Below, piece by piece: positions 1 to 8,500 of a DNA stretch of 27,605 bases (the first letter of the stretch is position 1; the number at the start of each line of letters is the position of its first letter). The translations under genes were made by a program, and so were the position numbers. The DNA lies in contig CAJMON010000042.1 in assembly GCA_905214955.1 (NCBI GenBank), forward strand, positions 1 through 27,605, in the 5' to 3' direction. The notes under the pieces are model-generated. The model saw only the letters and a list, made by a program, of their open reading frames with translations. It did not search any database and was not told the origin of the DNA. The DNA is from an uncultured bacterium (GTDB taxonomy: Bacteria; Bacillota; Clostridia; Lachnospirales; Lachnospiraceae).

Positions 1-76
1 ATAAGAAAATATGTAAAAACAGGTTGTAATATGCAATAAAAAAGAAGAAAAAAACAGGAAAAATTTGTAAAAAGTG

Positions 77-105
77 TTCGCTATTTCTGGAAACTGTGCT
101 ATAAT
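77..105 (+). promoter_or_regulatory. Extended -10 promoter of glgC
   Basis: A perfect TATAAT lies at 100-105, preceded by TG one base upstream (97-98), which makes an extended -10 element. The -35 region (77-82, TTCGCT) is poor, as is common when an extended -10 is present. The glgC start lies about 38 bases downstream of the -10. The preceding bases 1-76 are AT-rich and hold no gene that I can see. Confidence 0.7.
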
Positions 106-142
106 AATAATGCATTAAAAACTTACAGCAAGAGGTGATAGC

Positions 143-1417
143 GTGATTAAGAAAGAAATGATTGCAATGTTACTTGCAGGCGGACAGGGAAGCCGTCTCG
201 GTGTGCTGACCTCAAAGATGGCGAAACCGGCCGTTGCATTTGGCGGAAAGTATAGAATTATTGATTTCCCGTTGAGCAACTGTATTAATTCAGGTGTAGA
301 TACAGTTGGTGTACTGACGCAGTATCAGCCCCTGCGTCTGAACAGCCATATTGGCATCGGGATTCCCTGGGATCTGGACAGAAACATCGGAGGCGTGTCG
401 ATTCTGCCGCCTTACGAGAAGAGCAGCAACAGTGAATGGTACACCGGTACGGCAAATGCCATTTACCAGAATCTGAGCTATATGGAGAGTTACAATCCAG
501 AATATGTGCTGATCCTTTCCGGAGACCATATTTATAAAATGGATTATGAAGTAATGCTGGATTTCCACAAAGCGCACAATGCAGATATCAGTATTGCCGT
601 GATGCCAGTTCCCATGGAAGAAGCCAGCCGTTTCGGTATTGTGATCACGGATGAAAACAGCAAGATTACGGAGTTCCAGGAAAAACCGGAACATCCAAAG
701 AGCAATCTGGCATCCATGGGTATTTACATATTTACCTGGAAGGTGCTAAAAGAGGCACTGCTGGCACTGAAAGACCAGAGCAACTGCGATTTTGGAAAAC
801 ATGTGATCCCGTATTGTCATGATAAGGGAAACAAGCTTGTGGCATATGAATACAATGGCTACTGGAAAGATGTAGGTACTCTGGCATCTTACTGGGAAGC
901 GAATATGGAGCTGATTGATATTATTCCGGAGTTCAATCTCTACGAAGAGTTCTGGAAAATTTATACCAGCAGCGAGATCATCCCGCCACAGTATGTGTCT
1001 TCAGATGCAGTGATTGAGAGAAGTATCATCGGAGATGGTACGGAGATTTACGGTGAGATCCACAATTCTGTCATCGGCGCAGGCGTCACTATTGAAAAAG
1101 GTGCTGTGGTGAAAGATTCCATTCTTATGAGAGGAACGGTCATTGGAGCTGGAAGCAGGATTGAAAAGGCGATCATCGCTGAAAACAGTGTAATCGGCGA
1201 AAATGCAGTTCTTGGTGAAGGCGAGGAAGTTCCAAATAAAATGAAGCCAAATGTATATTCCTTTGGTCTGGTTACGATTGGCGAGGGCACCGTGGTTCCG
1301 CCGGGAGTTACCATTGGAAAGAATACGGCAGTTTCCGGAAAGACAGTTCCGGAAGATTATCCAGACGGCGTTCTGGCCAGCGGCGAAACTTTGATTAAGG
1401 CAGGTGAATTGGCATGA
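143..1417 (+). CDS. glgC: Glucose-1-phosphate adenylyltransferase, catalytic subunit GlgC
   Basis: Makes ADP-glucose from glucose-1-phosphate and ATP, the committed step of bacterial glycogen synthesis, in the cytoplasm. The N-terminus carries the nucleotide-binding signature GGQGSRLGVLTSKMAKPAV followed by FGGKYRIIDFPLSNC. The middle has GTANAIYQN and a SGDHIYKMDY metal/nucleotide segment. The last ~130 residues are hexapeptide-type left-handed beta-helix repeats (VIGAGVTIEKGAVVKDSI and similar). At 424 residues it is full length. The start is GTG at 143, with AGAGGTG 6 bases upstream; an ATG six codons further in is less likely because the family usually begins with the short MIKKEMIAMLLAGG stretch. 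It overlaps glgD by 4 bp, so the two are translationally coupled. The glgB, glgA and glgP genes are not in the window. Confidence 0.96.
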   Translation: MIKKEMIAMLLAGGQGSRLGVLTSKMAKPAVAFGGKYRIIDFPLSNCINSGVDTVGVLTQYQPLRLNSHIGIGIPWDLDRNIGGVSILPPYEKSSNSEWYTGTANAIYQNLSYMESYNPEYVLILSGDHIYKMDYEVMLDFHKAHNADISIAVMPVPMEEASRFGIVITDENSKITEFQEKPEHPKSNLASMGIYIFTWKVLKEALLALKDQSNCDFGKHVIPYCHDKGNKLVAYEYNGYWKDVGTLASYWEANMELIDIIPEFNLYEEFWKIYTSSEIIPPQYVSSDAVIERSIIGDGTEIYGEIHNSVIGAGVTIEKGAVVKDSILMRGTVIGAGSRIEKAIIAENSVIGENAVLGEGEEVPNKMKPNVYSFGLVTIGEGTVVPPGVTIGKNTAVSGKTVPEDYPDGVLASGETLIKAGELA

Positions 1418-2532
1418 GAGCAGTAGGGATTATTTTGGCAGGCGGAAACAACCACCGCATGAGAGAACTTTCAAATAAGCGTGCGATCGCAGCGATGCCC
1501 ATTGCAGGCAGTTACCGCAGCATCGACTTTACGCTTAGCAATATGACAAATTCTTCTATTCAGAAAGTGGCCGTGCTGACTCAGTACAATGCCCGTTCCC
1601 TGAATGAACATCTGAGTTCTTCAAAATGGTGGGATTTCGGAAGAAAACAAGGTGGATTGTATGTGTTCACTCCGACCATTACCAAAGAAAACAGTTTCTG
1701 GTATCAGGGAACTGCTGATGCCATTTACCAGAATCTGGACTGGCTGAAAAAATGCCATGAGCCGTATGTGGTGATCGCATCCGGCGATGGCGTTTACAAG
1801 CTGGATTACAACAAAGTTCTGGAATATCACATTGAGAAAAAAGCAGATATTACTGTGGTATGCAAGGAAATGCCAAGAGGTGCAGACCTGACTCGGTTTG
1901 GTGTGCTGAGAATGAATGAGGAATGCCGGATTGAAGAATACGAAGAGAAACCCATGGTGAGCAATTCCAACCTGGTTTCCACTGGTATTTACGTGATCCG
2001 CCGCCGTCAGCTCATTGAGATGGTAGAGCGTTGTGCACAGGAAGACCGTTATGATCTGGTAAAAGATATTCTGATCCGTTACAAGAATCTGAAACGGATC
2101 TACGGATATAAGATGAAAGATTACTGGAGCAATATTGCATCCGTGGAATCTTACTATCAGACCAACATGGATTTCCTGAAACCGGAAGTGCGGGATTATT
2201 TCTTCCGTCAGTATCCGGATATTTATTCCAAGATCGATGATCTGCCGCCGGCAAAATACAATCCAGGTTCCTGTGTGAAAAACAGTCTGGTATCCAGCGG
2301 CTGTATTATCAATGGTTACGTAGAAAATTCCATTCTGTTTAAGAAAACTTTTGTGGGTGAAAACTGCGTGATCAAAAATTCCATTATCCTGAATGATGTC
2401 TATCTCGGAGATAACACTCACATTGAAAACTGCATTGTGGAGAGCAGAGACACGATCCGTGCAAATTCGTATTATGTGGGAGAAGATGGTGTGAAAATCG
2501 TGATCGAGAAAAATGAGAGATATGTGCTTTAG
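1414..2532 (+). CDS. glgD: GlgD, non-catalytic partner of glucose-1-phosphate adenylyltransferase
   Basis: Paralogue of GlgC (372 residues) that in Firmicutes forms a complex with GlgC and raises its activity. It keeps the fold and several motifs (GGNNHRMRELSNKR, YRSIDFTLSNM, GTADAIYQN, SGDGVYKLDY). The catalytic-site signature is degenerate: the KPAV of GlgC reads IAAM here, and the GxGxRL loop reads NNHRM. This matches the regulatory role known for the family. The C-terminus has hexapeptide-like repeats (NSLVSSGCIINGYVENSIL). The ATG sits inside the glgC stop region (ATGA overlap), which shows tight coupling. Confidence 0.94.
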   Translation: MRAVGIILAGGNNHRMRELSNKRAIAAMPIAGSYRSIDFTLSNMTNSSIQKVAVLTQYNARSLNEHLSSSKWWDFGRKQGGLYVFTPTITKENSFWYQGTADAIYQNLDWLKKCHEPYVVIASGDGVYKLDYNKVLEYHIEKKADITVVCKEMPRGADLTRFGVLRMNEECRIEEYEEKPMVSNSNLVSTGIYVIRRRQLIEMVERCAQEDRYDLVKDILIRYKNLKRIYGYKMKDYWSNIASVESYYQTNMDFLKPEVRDYFFRQYPDIYSKIDDLPPAKYNPGSCVKNSLVSSGCIINGYVENSILFKKTFVGENCVIKNSIILNDVYLGDNTHIENCIVESRDTIRANSYYVGEDGVKIVIEKNERYVL

Positions 2533-2581
2533 AGAAAGCGCCCAAAAAAAACAAAAGAAGCAGCGAAAGGGGCTCATAACT

Positions 2582-2881
2582 ATGAATATTACGGACGTGC
2601 GGGTACGTAAGGTCGCAAAAGAAGGAAAAATGAAAGCAGTGGTATCCATTACCATTGATGAGGAGTTTGTTGTACACGATATCAAAGTGATCGAAGGTGA
2701 GAAAGGTATGTTTATCGCCATGCCAAGCAGAAAAGCATCGGATGGAGAATATCGTGATATTGCACATCCCATCAATTCTGGAACCAGAGAAAAGATTCAG
2801 CGGCTTATCTTAGAAGAATATGAGGCTGCAGCTGCATCTGCGGAAGCGGAATCTGAAGAGGAAATGGAAGCAGAAGCATAA
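2582..2881 (+). CDS. spoVG: Septation/sporulation regulator SpoVG
   Basis: Small (99 residues) nucleic-acid-binding regulator of the SpoVG family. The N-terminus MNITDVRVRKVAKEGKMKAV, followed by SITIDEEFVVHDIKVIEG, is diagnostic. The middle GMFIAMPSRKASDGEYRDIAHPI is also a family hallmark. The C-terminus ends in an acidic Ala/Glu tail. I choose the ATG at 2582 because GAAAGGGG lies just upstream (2565-2572) and the protein then begins exactly where the family does. An upstream in-frame ATG at 2513 lies within the end of glgD and would add 23 unconserved residues. It lies 49 bp after glgD with no visible promoter, so it is probably part of the glg transcript. Confidence 0.94.
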   Translation: MNITDVRVRKVAKEGKMKAVVSITIDEEFVVHDIKVIEGEKGMFIAMPSRKASDGEYRDIAHPINSGTREKIQRLILEEYEAAAASAEAESEEEMEAEA

Positions 2882-2926
2882 TCGCAGGAAAAGAGAAAAA
2901 ATCTAAGATGAAAAAATCATAAACAA

Positions 2927-2974
2927 GGGGCTGCTGCCTGACAGAATGTTCTGCCTGGCAGCAGCCCCTGTTTT
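2927..2974. terminator. Bidirectional intrinsic terminator between spoVG and the oadB unit
   Basis: GGGGCTGCTGCC (2927-2938) pairs perfectly with GGCAGCAGCCCC (2957-2968). A second nested hairpin lies in the loop (CAGAA/TTCTG, 2942-2953). TTTT follows on the plus strand. On the minus strand the hairpin is followed by a T-rich stretch (complement of 2910-2926). It can therefore stop both the glgCD-spoVG transcript and the convergent oadB transcript. Confidence 0.85.
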
Positions 2975-2995
2975 GTATGAGGGAAACGATCTGGT

Positions 2996-3112
2996 TCAGC
3001 GTGTGATTTTATTTAAGATCCACACAACGGCCATGATCAGAAGGACAGCAGTAAAAATGCCGGCCATACCCTTCCACATAATTTCAAGAGAAATCAGAAA
3101 CTGTGTCCACAT
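2996..3112 (-). CDS. OadG-related small membrane subunit
   Basis: A 38-residue peptide with a single transmembrane helix (MAGIFTAVLLIMAVVWILNKI) and a short polar C-terminus. The pattern of one N-terminal helix beginning WKGMAGIFTAVLLIM matches small OadG-related subunits that accompany OadB-type pumps; in that family OadG anchors the complex. I choose the ATG at 3112 because AGGATGG lies 5 bases upstream. An in-frame ATG at 3121 overlaps that ribosome binding site. It lies 67 bp downstream of oadB, on the same strand, and just before the shared terminator. It lacks the cytosolic domain of full OadG. Confidence 0.72.
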   Translation of the reverse strand: MWTQFLISLEIMWKGMAGIFTAVLLIMAVVWILNKITR

Positions 3113-3179
3113 AAAAACCATCCTTTCTGTTTGTGATGTTTTGGGTGAAAATCGTGGTTTCAAGCCTTTGCATCTGGAA

Positions 3180-4316
3180 TTACAGGAACCTGGTAACAAG
3201 ACCTACCACCATGCCGCCGGCAATGACAGAAGCGATCTGGCCGGAAACATTGGCTCCTGCAGCGTGCATGAGAATGACATTTCCGGGATCTTCCTGCATG
3301 GCCATTTTCTGGATGACTCTTGAGGACATGGGGAATGCGGAAATTCCTGCAGCGCCGATCATGGGGTTGATTTTTTCTTTTGAAAAGAGATTTAAAAATT
3401 TTGCCAGCAGGACACCGCCGATGGAATCAAAGACAAAGGCGAAAAGTCCAATGAGCATGATCAAAAGAGTATTGCGTGTTACAAATACATCTGCCTGCAT
3501 ACTGAAGGAAATGGTGATTCCAAGGAGCAGAGTGATGAGATTGGACAGGATGTTCTGGGCAGTGTCTGACAGGGAATTTAAGCAGCCACATTCCCGGATC
3601 AGGTTTCCAAACATGAGAAATCCTACGAGGGCTACGGAGGAAGGGGCGATCATGCCTACCAGAACGGTTACCACAATGGGAAAGGCAATGCGGGTGGTGC
3701 GGGATACACTGCCGGGTTCATAGTGCATTCGGATGCGGCGATCTTCTTTTGTAGTCACAAGCCGGATGGCAAAGGGCTGAATGATTGGAACCAGGGCCAT
3801 GTAGGAATAGGCAGCCACCGCGATAGGACCAACGTAAGAAGAATGGAGCATCTGGGAAACCAGGATGGATGTAGGGCCGTCTGCGGCACCAATGATACCG
3901 ATGGATGCGGCATCTTTCAGGTCAAATCCCAGAAGCACGGCCAGGCTGATGGCGGCAAAGATACCGAACTGGGCACCTGCTCCGAAAAGGAACATTTTGG
4001 GATTGGAGAGAAGCGGGCCGAAGTCGATCATGGCGCCGATACCGATAAAAAGAAGGATGGGCAGAGCTTCGGATGCTTCAATGCCGGTATGGAACAGCCA
4101 TTGAATGATACCGTTTGTTTCGCCAATGCCGTCCAGAACCTGATTGAGAACACCGGATGCGGGGAGATTGACAAGAATGGCGCCGAAACCCATGGGGAGC
4201 AGAAGTGACGGTTCGTAATCTTTTTTGATGGCGAGCCAGATAAGAAGAATGCCAATCAGGTACATGATCAGCTGCTGCCAGGTGACAGAGAGAAAACCTT
4301 CAACTAAGAATTCCAT
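3180..4316 (-). CDS. Sodium-translocating decarboxylase beta subunit (OadB family), stand-alone
   Basis: Polytopic membrane protein of 378 residues, full length for the beta subunit that in oxaloacetate, methylmalonyl-CoA and glutaconyl-CoA decarboxylases drives Na+ export. It has the conserved GAADGPTSILVSQ segment (Asp146) and the C-terminal HAAGANVSGQIASVIAGG segment (Asn356), the sites known to carry the ion pathway. About nine hydrophobic segments are visible. The start is ATG at 4316 with AGGAGG 9 bases upstream. No alpha (carboxyltransferase) subunit or biotin carrier is encoded nearby, only a tiny OadG-like gene downstream. It is preceded by a yybP-ykoY-type riboswitch, which suggests metal-responsive expression. 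The ion moved and the energy source are therefore open: it could belong to a decarboxylase whose other subunits lie elsewhere, or it could be an independent transporter. Confidence 0.92.
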   Translation of the reverse strand: MEFLVEGFLSVTWQQLIMYLIGILLIWLAIKKDYEPSLLLPMGFGAILVNLPASGVLNQVLDGIGETNGIIQWLFHTGIEASEALPILLFIGIGAMIDFGPLLSNPKMFLFGAGAQFGIFAAISLAVLLGFDLKDAASIGIIGAADGPTSILVSQMLHSSYVGPIAVAAYSYMALVPIIQPFAIRLVTTKEDRRIRMHYEPGSVSRTTRIAFPIVVTVLVGMIAPSSVALVGFLMFGNLIRECGCLNSLSDTAQNILSNLITLLLGITISFSMQADVFVTRNTLLIMLIGLFAFVFDSIGGVLLAKFLNLFSKEKINPMIGAAGISAFPMSSRVIQKMAMQEDPGNVILMHAAGANVSGQIASVIAGGMVVGLVTRFL

Positions 4317-4348
4317 AATACATGACCTCCTGATATGATCTGGGGAAT

Positions 4349-4392
4349 AAAAAAAGACCTTTACTGCAGCAAAAACACTGCAGTAAAAGTCT
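4349..4392 (-). terminator. Intrinsic terminator forming the riboswitch expression platform
   Basis: On the minus strand AGACTTTTACTGCAG (complement of 4378-4392) pairs over 15 bp with CTGCAGTAAAGGTCT (complement of 4355-4369), with only one G-U pair, and is followed by seven T (complement of 4349-4355). Its 5' arm contains the 3' strand of aptamer helix P1, so the terminator and the closed aptamer are mutually exclusive. Confidence 0.9.
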
Positions 4393-4474
4393 TGCCATTT
4401 GAATCTTACGCGGATAAAATATCGTATTGACGCGGAAAATACACAGGAACCGTGTCGGCTACTCCCCTTTACTG
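4381..4474 (-). promoter_or_regulatory. yybP-ykoY (manganese) riboswitch aptamer upstream of oadB
   Basis: Read on the minus strand, the leader has the two diagnostic conserved loops of the yybP-ykoY family: AAAGGGGAGTAGC near its 5' end (complement of 4458-4470) and GGCAAGACTTTTA at its 3' end (complement of 4384-4396). P1 forms between CAGTAAAGG and CTTTTACTG (9 bp, one G-U). Small hairpins fill the middle (ACAC/GTGT; TACG/CGTA). Known members bind Mn2+ and usually turn expression on. Here ligand-stabilised P1 would hide the bases needed for the terminator at 4349-4392, which is also ON logic. The family assignment is from remembered consensus. Confidence 0.87.
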
Positions 4475-4482
4475 TTGGGAGG

Positions 4483-4512
4483 AGTATAACATTGGAAAAG
4501 AAGATTTGTCAA
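4483..4512 (-). promoter_or_regulatory. Promoter of the oadB riboswitch transcript
   Basis: On the minus strand a perfect TTGACA (complement of 4507-4512) and TATACT (complement of 4483-4488) are separated by 18 bases, and TG one base before the -10 makes it extended. Transcription should begin near 4476, right at the 5' edge of the aptamer. Confidence 0.85.
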
Positions 4513-4583
4513 GTGAAATTGGTAGACATTTTTCGGGAAATCAGATACAATGTTCGGGATACGGGGGTGGGTGGAACGTGTGG

Positions 4584-4793
4584 TTCACAGGACGCAGCCG
4601 GTACAATGCAGCCGTTTCCTCTGGAACGCTTCGTTTTCTATTCGCTGCGCACATTTATGATCCGCCGCCAGCGCCAACTCGCCAGCGGCTTAAACAGGCG
4701 CTGGCTGGCGGAAATTCGTGTGTAGCTCACAACGAAAGCCTCGCGGCATCCAGCCGGAAAATGGCTGCATTGTACCTGCTGCTGTATTGTGAA
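4584..4793. repeat. Large imperfect palindromic intergenic element
   Basis: Occupies most of the gap between the oadB promoter and pth. A perfect 14-base inverted repeat, GGTACAATGCAGCC (4600-4613) and GGCTGCATTGTACC (4763-4776), is flanked by a further pairing (TTCACA at 4584-4589 with TGTGAA at 4788-4793). The centre is GC-rich with a nested hairpin (GCCAGCG at 4681-4687, CGCTGGC at 4699-4705). Open frames through it show no recognisable protein. It could be a non-autonomous transposon-like (MITE) relic or a structured RNA. Confidence 0.6.
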
Positions 4794-4899
4794 AGGCGGA
4801 ACGATTGGATGCCTGTGAACAGCTGTCTGCTTCCTTTTCAGGGGCAGTGTAAGGAATTCATAAACAAATAAAATACAATGATAAAAAACGGAGGATCGT

Positions 4900-5472
4900 A
4901 TGATGTATATTATTGCAGGACTTGGAAACCCAGGGAGCAAGTATGCCCACACACGCCACAACGTGGGCTTTGACACAGTAGAGTATCTGGCAGATTATTA
5001 TGGTATTGACATTGAGACAAAAAAATTCCAGGCATTGGTGGGCCAGGGCGTCATCGAAGGAAACAAAGTCCTTTTGGTAAAGCCCCAGACCTACATGAAC
5101 TTAAGCGGCGAAAGCCTGCGGGAAGTGGTCAACTTCTACAAAATCGACCCGGAAGAAGAACTGATCGTGATTTACGATGACATCAGCTTAAACCCAGGTC
5201 AGCTGCGTCTGCGGGGAAAAGGAAGTGCAGGCGGCCACAACGGCATTAAAAACATTATTCAGCAGCTGGGAACCCAGACCTTTAAACGGATCAAAGTAGG
5301 AGTGGGCGAAAAGCCGGAAGGATATGATCTGGCAGACTATGTGCTGGGACGTTTCCACGGAGAAGAAAAAGCCATCATGGAAGATGCCAGAAAACGGGCA
5401 GCCAAGGCAGCTGTGATGATGATGAATGAAGGGCTGCAGGCAGCCATGAACGAGTATAACCGGGCGAAGTAA
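4900..5472 (+). CDS. pth: Peptidyl-tRNA hydrolase
   Basis: Releases peptides from prematurely dropped peptidyl-tRNA and recycles the tRNA, in the cytoplasm. Full length at 190 residues. Signatures are IIAGLGNPGSKYAHTRHNVGF with the catalytic histidine in TRHN, KPQTYMNLSGES, and YDDISLNPGQLRLRGKGSAGGHNGI. Two adjacent ATGs (4900 and 4903) are possible; GGAGG (4891-4895) fits either. A possible -10 (TACAAT, 4874-4879) lacks a convincing -35. Followed by mfd, a common neighbour in Firmicutes. Confidence 0.96.
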   Translation: MMYIIAGLGNPGSKYAHTRHNVGFDTVEYLADYYGIDIETKKFQALVGQGVIEGNKVLLVKPQTYMNLSGESLREVVNFYKIDPEEELIVIYDDISLNPGQLRLRGKGSAGGHNGIKNIIQQLGTQTFKRIKVGVGEKPEGYDLADYVLGRFHGEEKAIMEDARKRAAKAAVMMMNEGLQAAMNEYNRAK

Positions 5473-5473
5473 G

Positions 5474-5558
5474 CCTGCCGGCAGGGGCTGGCGGCTGTGT
5501 TCATTTCATAGAAAATTGTATTCTATGAAATAAAACACGCTTCGCAGGGATCTTTTTT
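5474..5558 (+). terminator. Hairpin region and T-run between pth and mfd
   Basis: A 10-bp hairpin TTTCATAGAA/TTCTATGAAA (5504-5513, 5521-5530) is extended by GTGTT/AACAC and closed by CCTGC (5474-5478) with GCAGG (5544-5548), followed by seven T (5552-5558). It may act as a partial terminator. No separate promoter for mfd is evident in the 35 bases that follow. Confidence 0.5.
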
Positions 5559-5593
5559 TATAAACAGACAGCACAAGAAGGGAGTGAAGAAGA

Positions 5594-8500
5594 ATGCAGG
5601 CATTTTTGGAATCACTGAAAAGACTGGGCGCCTTTCCGGACATTCAGAAAAGTCTGGAAAGAGGAAACGGCATGACCCAGGTGCAGGGATGTCTGGACTC
5701 ACAGAAAGCACATTTTATCTGGGGAGCTGGAGAACAGTTTCCATTGAAAGTAATTCTGACTTACAGTGAACTCAGGGCAAAAGAGCTTTACGATGATTAT
5801 CGTTTTTTTGACAGAGAGGTCTGCCTGTTTCCGGCCAGGGACCTGATTTTTTACAATGCAGATATCCACAGCAACCTGATCACCAGACAGCGCATCCAGG
5901 TGATGAAAGCACTGCTGGAGCGGAAAGAGCTGACGGTGATCACCACCATGGGAGGCTGCATGGACCACCTGCTGCCCCTGGAAGAATTTGAAAGACGTAT
6001 CATACGTCTGAAAAATGACAGCAGCCTGGATCTGGAAGAGATGAAAGGCAGACTGGTGGAAATGGGATATGAACGGACAGGACAGGTGGAAGGCAGCGGA
6101 CAGTTTGCTATTCGGGGCGGCATCCTGGACATTTTCCCACTGACAGAAGAAAACCCGGTGCGGGTAGAGTTGTGGGGAGATGAGGTGGATTCCATCCGCA
6201 GTTTTGATCTGGAAAGCCAGCGGTCTGTGGAAAATCTGGACAGTCTGGAAATTTATCCGGCCTGTGAGGTTATGGCGGATAAAAAGCGGATCGAAAAAGC
6301 CATCAAACGGATGGAAAAAGACGTCAAGAAAACCACAGAGACCTTAAAGAAAGCCGGAAAGCTGGAAGAAGCAGGGAGACTGAATAGTCTTCTGGAAGAA
6401 ATCAGCGACAACCTGACAGAGACGGGCTGCAGCACCGGATTGGAAGCTTACATTGATTATTTGTATGAAAGTACCGTAAGCTTTGTTCAGTATTTTCAGG
6501 GAAAAAAGACTCTGTTTGTGGTAGATGAGCCAAACAGACTCTACCAGCAGGGACAGGCCATCGAAGAAGAATTCCGGGAGAGCATGAATGCGCGTCTGGA
6601 AAAGGGCTATCTGCTTCCGGGACAGATGTCAGTGCTGTACGGCGCCCAGGAGACAGCCGCCATGCTGTGCAAAAACAGCTGTCTGGGATTCTGCACCCTG
6701 GAGTCTGCCAGAGCGCCCTGGAAAATTACCGACCAGTACGGGGTAGATGTCCGGGCAGTCAATCCTTACAACAACAGCTTCGAACTTCTGGTAAAAGATC
6801 TGCAGACCTGGAAAAAAGAAGGTTTTCAGGTGGTGGTACTTTCCGGTTCCAGAACCAGGGGAGCAAGGCTTGCGGAGGATCTGCGGGAGCGGGAGTTGAA
6901 TGCAGTTTATTCCGAAGACCGGGAACGGAACATTCAGCCGGGAGAAATCCTGATTCTCTACGGAAGCACCCACAGGGGGTATGAATATCCCCTGCTGAAA
7001 TTTGTGGTAATCTGCGAGAGCGACATTTTCGGAAAAGAAAAGAAGAAAAAGAAAAAACTGAAGAACTATGAAGGCCGGAAAATCCAGAGCTTTTCCGAGC
7101 TTTCCGTAGGAGATTACGTAGTTCATGAAAACCACGGCCTTGGCATTTACAAGGGCATTGAAAAAATCGAAGTGGATCATGTGGCAAAAGACTACATGAA
7201 AATCGAGTATGCCGGAGGCAGCAACCTGTACATTCTGGCTACTCAGCTGGATGTGATTCAGAAATATGCCGGCGCGGAAGCCAAAACGCCCAAGCTGAAC
7301 AAACTGGGCAGTCAGGAATGGAACAAGACCAAAACAAGGGTGCGCAAGGCTGTCCGGGAAATTGCCAAAGATTTGGTGGAGCTTTATGCGGCAAGGCAGA
7401 AGGACAACGGGTTTGTGTACGGAGAAGATACGGTCTGGCAGCGGGAGTTTGAGGAAGTATTTCCTTATGAGGAGACGGATGACCAGCTTCTTGCCATTGA
7501 GGCGGTAAAAAGGGATATGGAAAGCCGGAAAATCATGGACCGTTTAATCTGCGGAGACGTAGGCTATGGAAAAACGGAAATTGCCATCCGCGCCGCCTTC
7601 AAAGCTGTGCAGGACAGCAAGCAGGTAGTCTTTCTGGTGCCTACCACGATTTTAGCCCAGCAGCATTACAATAACTTTGCCCAGCGGATGAAGGATTTTC
7701 CCGTGCGGGTGGACCTGCTGTGTCGTTTCCGCACGCCCAAAGAGCAGGCAAAGACCATTCAGGATCTGAAAAAAGGCATGGTGGACATTCTCATCGGCAC
7801 CCACCGGGTGCTGTCCAAAGATGTCCAGTTTAAAGATCTTGGACTTCTCATGATTGATGAGGAACAGCGCTTTGGCGTGACGGACAAAGAAAAGGTAAAA
7901 CAGCTGCGCAAAAACGTGGATGTGCTGACTCTGACGGCGACACCCATCCCAAGAACTCTGCATATGAGCCTGGCAGGTATCCGGGATATGAGTGTGCTTG
8001 AGGAGGCCCCACAGGAACGTGTCCCAATTCAGACTTATGTAATGGAATATAATGAAGAGATGGTGCGGGAAGCCATCAGCCGGGAGCTGGCAAGAGGCGG
8101 CCAGGTGTACTATGTGTATAACCGGGTGAACACCATTGTGGAAGTCACCAACACCATTGCCAAGCTGGTGCCGGAGGCCAATGTGGCTTTTGCCCATGGA
8201 CAGATGAAGGAGCGGGAGCTGGAACGGATCATGTATGACTTCATCAACGGAGAGATCGACGTGCTGGTTTCTACCACGATTATCGAGACAGGACTGGATA
8301 TTTCCAATGTCAACACCATGATTATCCATGATGCAGACAATATGGGTCTTTCCCAGCTGTATCAGTTGCGGGGAAGAGTGGGCCGCTCCAACCGGACTGC
8401 TTATGCCTTTTTGATGTACCGGAGAAACAAGATGCTCAAAGAAGTGGCAGAAAAGCGCCTTCAGGCCATCCGGGAATTTACCGATCTAGGAAGCGGCTTT

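Noticed and set aside
1621..2775. 384-residue open frame on the minus strand
   Set aside because: Antisense to glgD and spoVG, both certain genes; no motif and no start signal.
3723..4208. 161-residue open frame on the plus strand
   Set aside because: Antisense to the oadB gene; composition (many Gly, His, Asp, Lys) is that of a shadow of a membrane protein.
4399..4871. Open frames of 108 and 139 residues through the palindromic element
   Set aside because: They run through riboswitch, promoter and inverted-repeat DNA, have no family resemblance and poor start signals.
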